Shown: piece after piece, positions 45,569 to 46,868 of the stretch
How positions within the stretch are numbered: the first letter of the stretch is position 1
How the letters are laid out: the number at the start of each line of letters is the position of its first letter
Assembly: GCA_023664085.1 (NCBI GenBank)
Contig: JAMPGE010000012.1
Location: 1 to 46,868 of the forward strand
DNA: 46,868 nt
Source: Muribaculum sp.
Lineage (GTDB): Bacteria > Bacteroidota > Bacteroidia > Bacteroidales > Muribaculaceae
Direction of reading: 5' to 3'
Translations under genes and position numbers: made by a program
Notes under the pieces: generated by a model
What the model saw: only the letters and a program-made list of their open reading frames with translations
Database searches by the model: none
What the model was told of the DNA's origin: nothing

Positions 45569-46703
45569 AGTCTCTTTTTACACTTAAACTGCCTTCGTCA
45601 GATATCCGCAGGGTTGTAGTTGGAAAATCTTCTTTAGTGAGCTGTTTGATATATTTTGCCGCGGCATTGTTGTTATCCATCTTAGGGCCTTTCCCCGGTT
45701 TTTGAATATACGAATGAATCCGACCGTCGAGGAATTTCCCAGTCTTGTCGACATTCACCACGGCTACAGGGGCGTATCCCGAAATGCCTGTAAGATTCAT
45801 CTGATAAGGAGTGCAGAAGTTACCGAGACTATAGAATATAACTCGATCTTTGTAAAGTTCCGCTGCCCGGGGCACGTGAGGCCCGTGGCCGAAAACGATA
45901 TCTGCTCCGGCATCAATCGCAGCGTGTGCGAATTTTTCTACGTTTCCCCGTTTTTCTCCAAAAGCCATTTCGTCAGTATGGGGCACATGGCTGAAAGCCT
46001 TTCCTTCAGCACCTCCGTGGAAACTCACCACGACGATGTCAGCAGAGTCTCGGAGTTGATTTACAATTTTATTCAACTCGTTATAGTCGAGTATACTGAG
46101 AGTCTTGTTGCTATGGCCGAACTGAGTAAATCCAATCTTAAGACCCTTGCAATCAATTACGGCGGTTTCGCACTCCCCTCTTATACCGGCATATGCGATT
46201 CCGGATTTTTTTAAATTTCTTTGGGTAGCCGTGCGTCCGGTGGCTCCAAAGTCGCTTGCATGGTTGTTGGCTACACCTACAAAGTCAAAATCGGCGTCCA
46301 CGAGATTTTTAATATAATGAGCCGGTGTACGGAAAGCATAGCTGTTTTTGCCCAACGGTTTGGACTTGGCCGGGCCATCAAAAACCGGACCTTCAAGATT
46401 CCCTGCCACGATATCTACAGAGTTGAAAACGGGAAGAACATCAGTGAAGAGATCTTTGCCGTCATTTGCAGGAAGGTTTCCCTCCGGCACTATAGTACCC
46501 ATCATAATATCGCCGACAAATGCAAATGAGATGGTATCAGGCCGCAGAGAGTTCGTGACGTCATTTACTGCAACGGAGTCTCTGGTGGCTTTCACAGTGT
46601 CTTGAGTGTTGCGGGTCTGAGCATTGACACATGCGGAAATCAACAGAAACATAAATGCAACCAAGAGTGAAAGTGTGTAGTTATACAGTCGTGATGGCTT
46701 CAT
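45558..46703 (-). CDS. CapA-family protein (poly-gamma-glutamate capsule type metallophosphatase fold)
   Basis: A 381-residue exported protein with a signal peptide (LSLLVAFMFLLISACVNA). The CapA domain shows the metal-site motifs of the calcineurin-like fold: FVGDIMMGT, AGNLEGPVF, VANNHASDFG, VSFHGGAEG and FGHGPHVPR. CapA proteins take part in poly-gamma-glutamate export in Bacillus, but most Bacteroidetes members lack CapB/CapC partners, as here, and are of uncertain function. A cell-wall role fits the overlap with the L,D-transpeptidase gene. Confidence 0.88.
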   Translation of the reverse strand: MKPSRLYNYTLSLLVAFMFLLISACVNAQTRNTQDTVKATRDSVAVNDVTNSLRPDTISFAFVGDIMMGTIVPEGNLPANDGKDLFTDVLPVFNSVDIVAGNLEGPVFDGPAKSKPLGKNSYAFRTPAHYIKNLVDADFDFVGVANNHASDFGATGRTATQRNLKKSGIAYAGIRGECETAVIDCKGLKIGFTQFGHSNKTLSILDYNELNKIVNQLRDSADIVVVSFHGGAEGKAFSHVPHTDEMAFGEKRGNVEKFAHAAIDAGADIVFGHGPHVPRAAELYKDRVIFYSLGNFCTPYQMNLTGISGYAPVAVVNVDKTGKFLDGRIHSYIQKPGKGPKMDNNNAAAKYIKQLTKEDFPTTTLRISDEGSLSVKRDYAK

Positions 46704-46707
46704 AATG

Positions 46708-46739
46708 CAAATTTAGCAAAAATTTTTAATTTATAGCAA
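46708..46739 (-). promoter_or_regulatory. Promoter of the capA-like operon, very close to the start codon
   Basis: Minus strand: TTG at 46739-46737, 21-base spacer, -7 TAAATTTG at 46715-46708. Only four bases separate the -7 box from the ATG, so the transcript may begin at or beside the start codon. Confidence 0.6.
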
Positions 46740-46766
46740 TTATCATAAAACTAAGTACAACTCATT

Positions 46767-46868
46767 GAAGTTGTCTAAACTTATTTTGTTATTAAGATTT
46801 GGTAAGATTTCGTAGGGAATTTCCTTCATCGAAGAGGGAGCGATGCCTGCATCGTGACTGATGAGATG
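46767..46868 (+). repeat. Second copy of the hairpin element (cut by window edge)
   Basis: The left end GAAGTTGTCTAAACTTATTT matches the inverted-repeat end of the 16515-16708 element at 16 of 20 positions. TTATTAAGATTTGG (46789-46802) is identical to copy 1. GAAGAGGGAGC at 46831-46841 is identical, the apical stem reads GATG-CCTG-CATC, and GTGACTGATGA follows at 46854-46864 with one C-to-T change. A start of the closing stem (CATC / GATG) is visible before the window ends. It lies opposite in strand to the CapA-like gene. Confidence 0.75.

Overview
The window looks like a chromosomal segment of a Bacteroidales bacterium, most probably a gut member of the Muribaculaceae/Bacteroidaceae group. 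This rests on several things visible in the sequence: many promoters match the Bacteroidetes pattern TTTG-N19/21-TAnnTTTG instead of a sigma70 promoter; the primary sigma factor is the short 286-residue type; one secreted protein ends in a type IX secretion-like sorting domain; and urocanate hydratase is the long form. The family-level placement is inference. No rRNA, tRNA or CRISPR array was recognised.

Layout. Positions 1-2044 are the end of an integrated element: the tail of an unrecognised, probably phage-type gene, a convergent tyrosine recombinase, and an 11-bp iteron array behind the recombinase start. The chromosome proper follows. ppdK (-) and rlmD plus a nitroreductase-like gene (+) diverge from a shared promoter region; then come a Fur-family regulator (-) and a secreted sorting-domain protein (-). 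Positions 9910-16417 hold a complete histidine-utilisation operon, hutU-ftcD-hutI-hutH (-), which turns histidine into glutamate and passes the one-carbon unit to tetrahydrofolate. Positions 16816-26286 are a + strand run: a membrane-anchored hypothetical protein, a secreted clan-A glycoside hydrolase, dnaE, an exported M3 peptidase and a small secreted protein. From 26403 to the right edge everything is on the minus strand: a Ca2+/Na+ antiporter, a putative outer-membrane protein, rpoD, a DegP/HtrA protease, an NlpC/P60 lipoprotein, thioredoxin, an M16 peptidase, a LuxR-type regulator with a DUF542/hemerythrin-like partner, 5-formyl-THF cyclo-ligase, an S41 peptidase, dCMP deaminase, thioredoxin reductase, a LolA-like carrier, FtsK, an L,D-transpeptidase and a CapA-like protein.

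How they work together. Much of the right half concerns the cell envelope and protein quality control (DegP, M16, S41, NlpC/P60, L,D-transpeptidase, CapA, LolA, FtsK). Thioredoxin and its reductase are both present but about 8 kb apart. FTCD and the cyclo-ligase both feed the folate one-carbon pool.

Most interesting signal. Two intergenic places (16515-16708, and 46767 to the right edge) carry the same non-coding element. It begins with a GAAGTGATTTAAACTTTTT-like end and contains a long hairpin. In the hairpin an 11-nt by 11-nt conserved segment can be read as a duplex with three tandem G-A/A-G pairs, while the apical stem differs between copies but stays fully paired (compensatory changes). 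The first copy is bounded by a perfect 19-bp inverted repeat, like a MITE, and a 31-bp fragment of its end recurs at 7951. I do not recognise this element as a named family.
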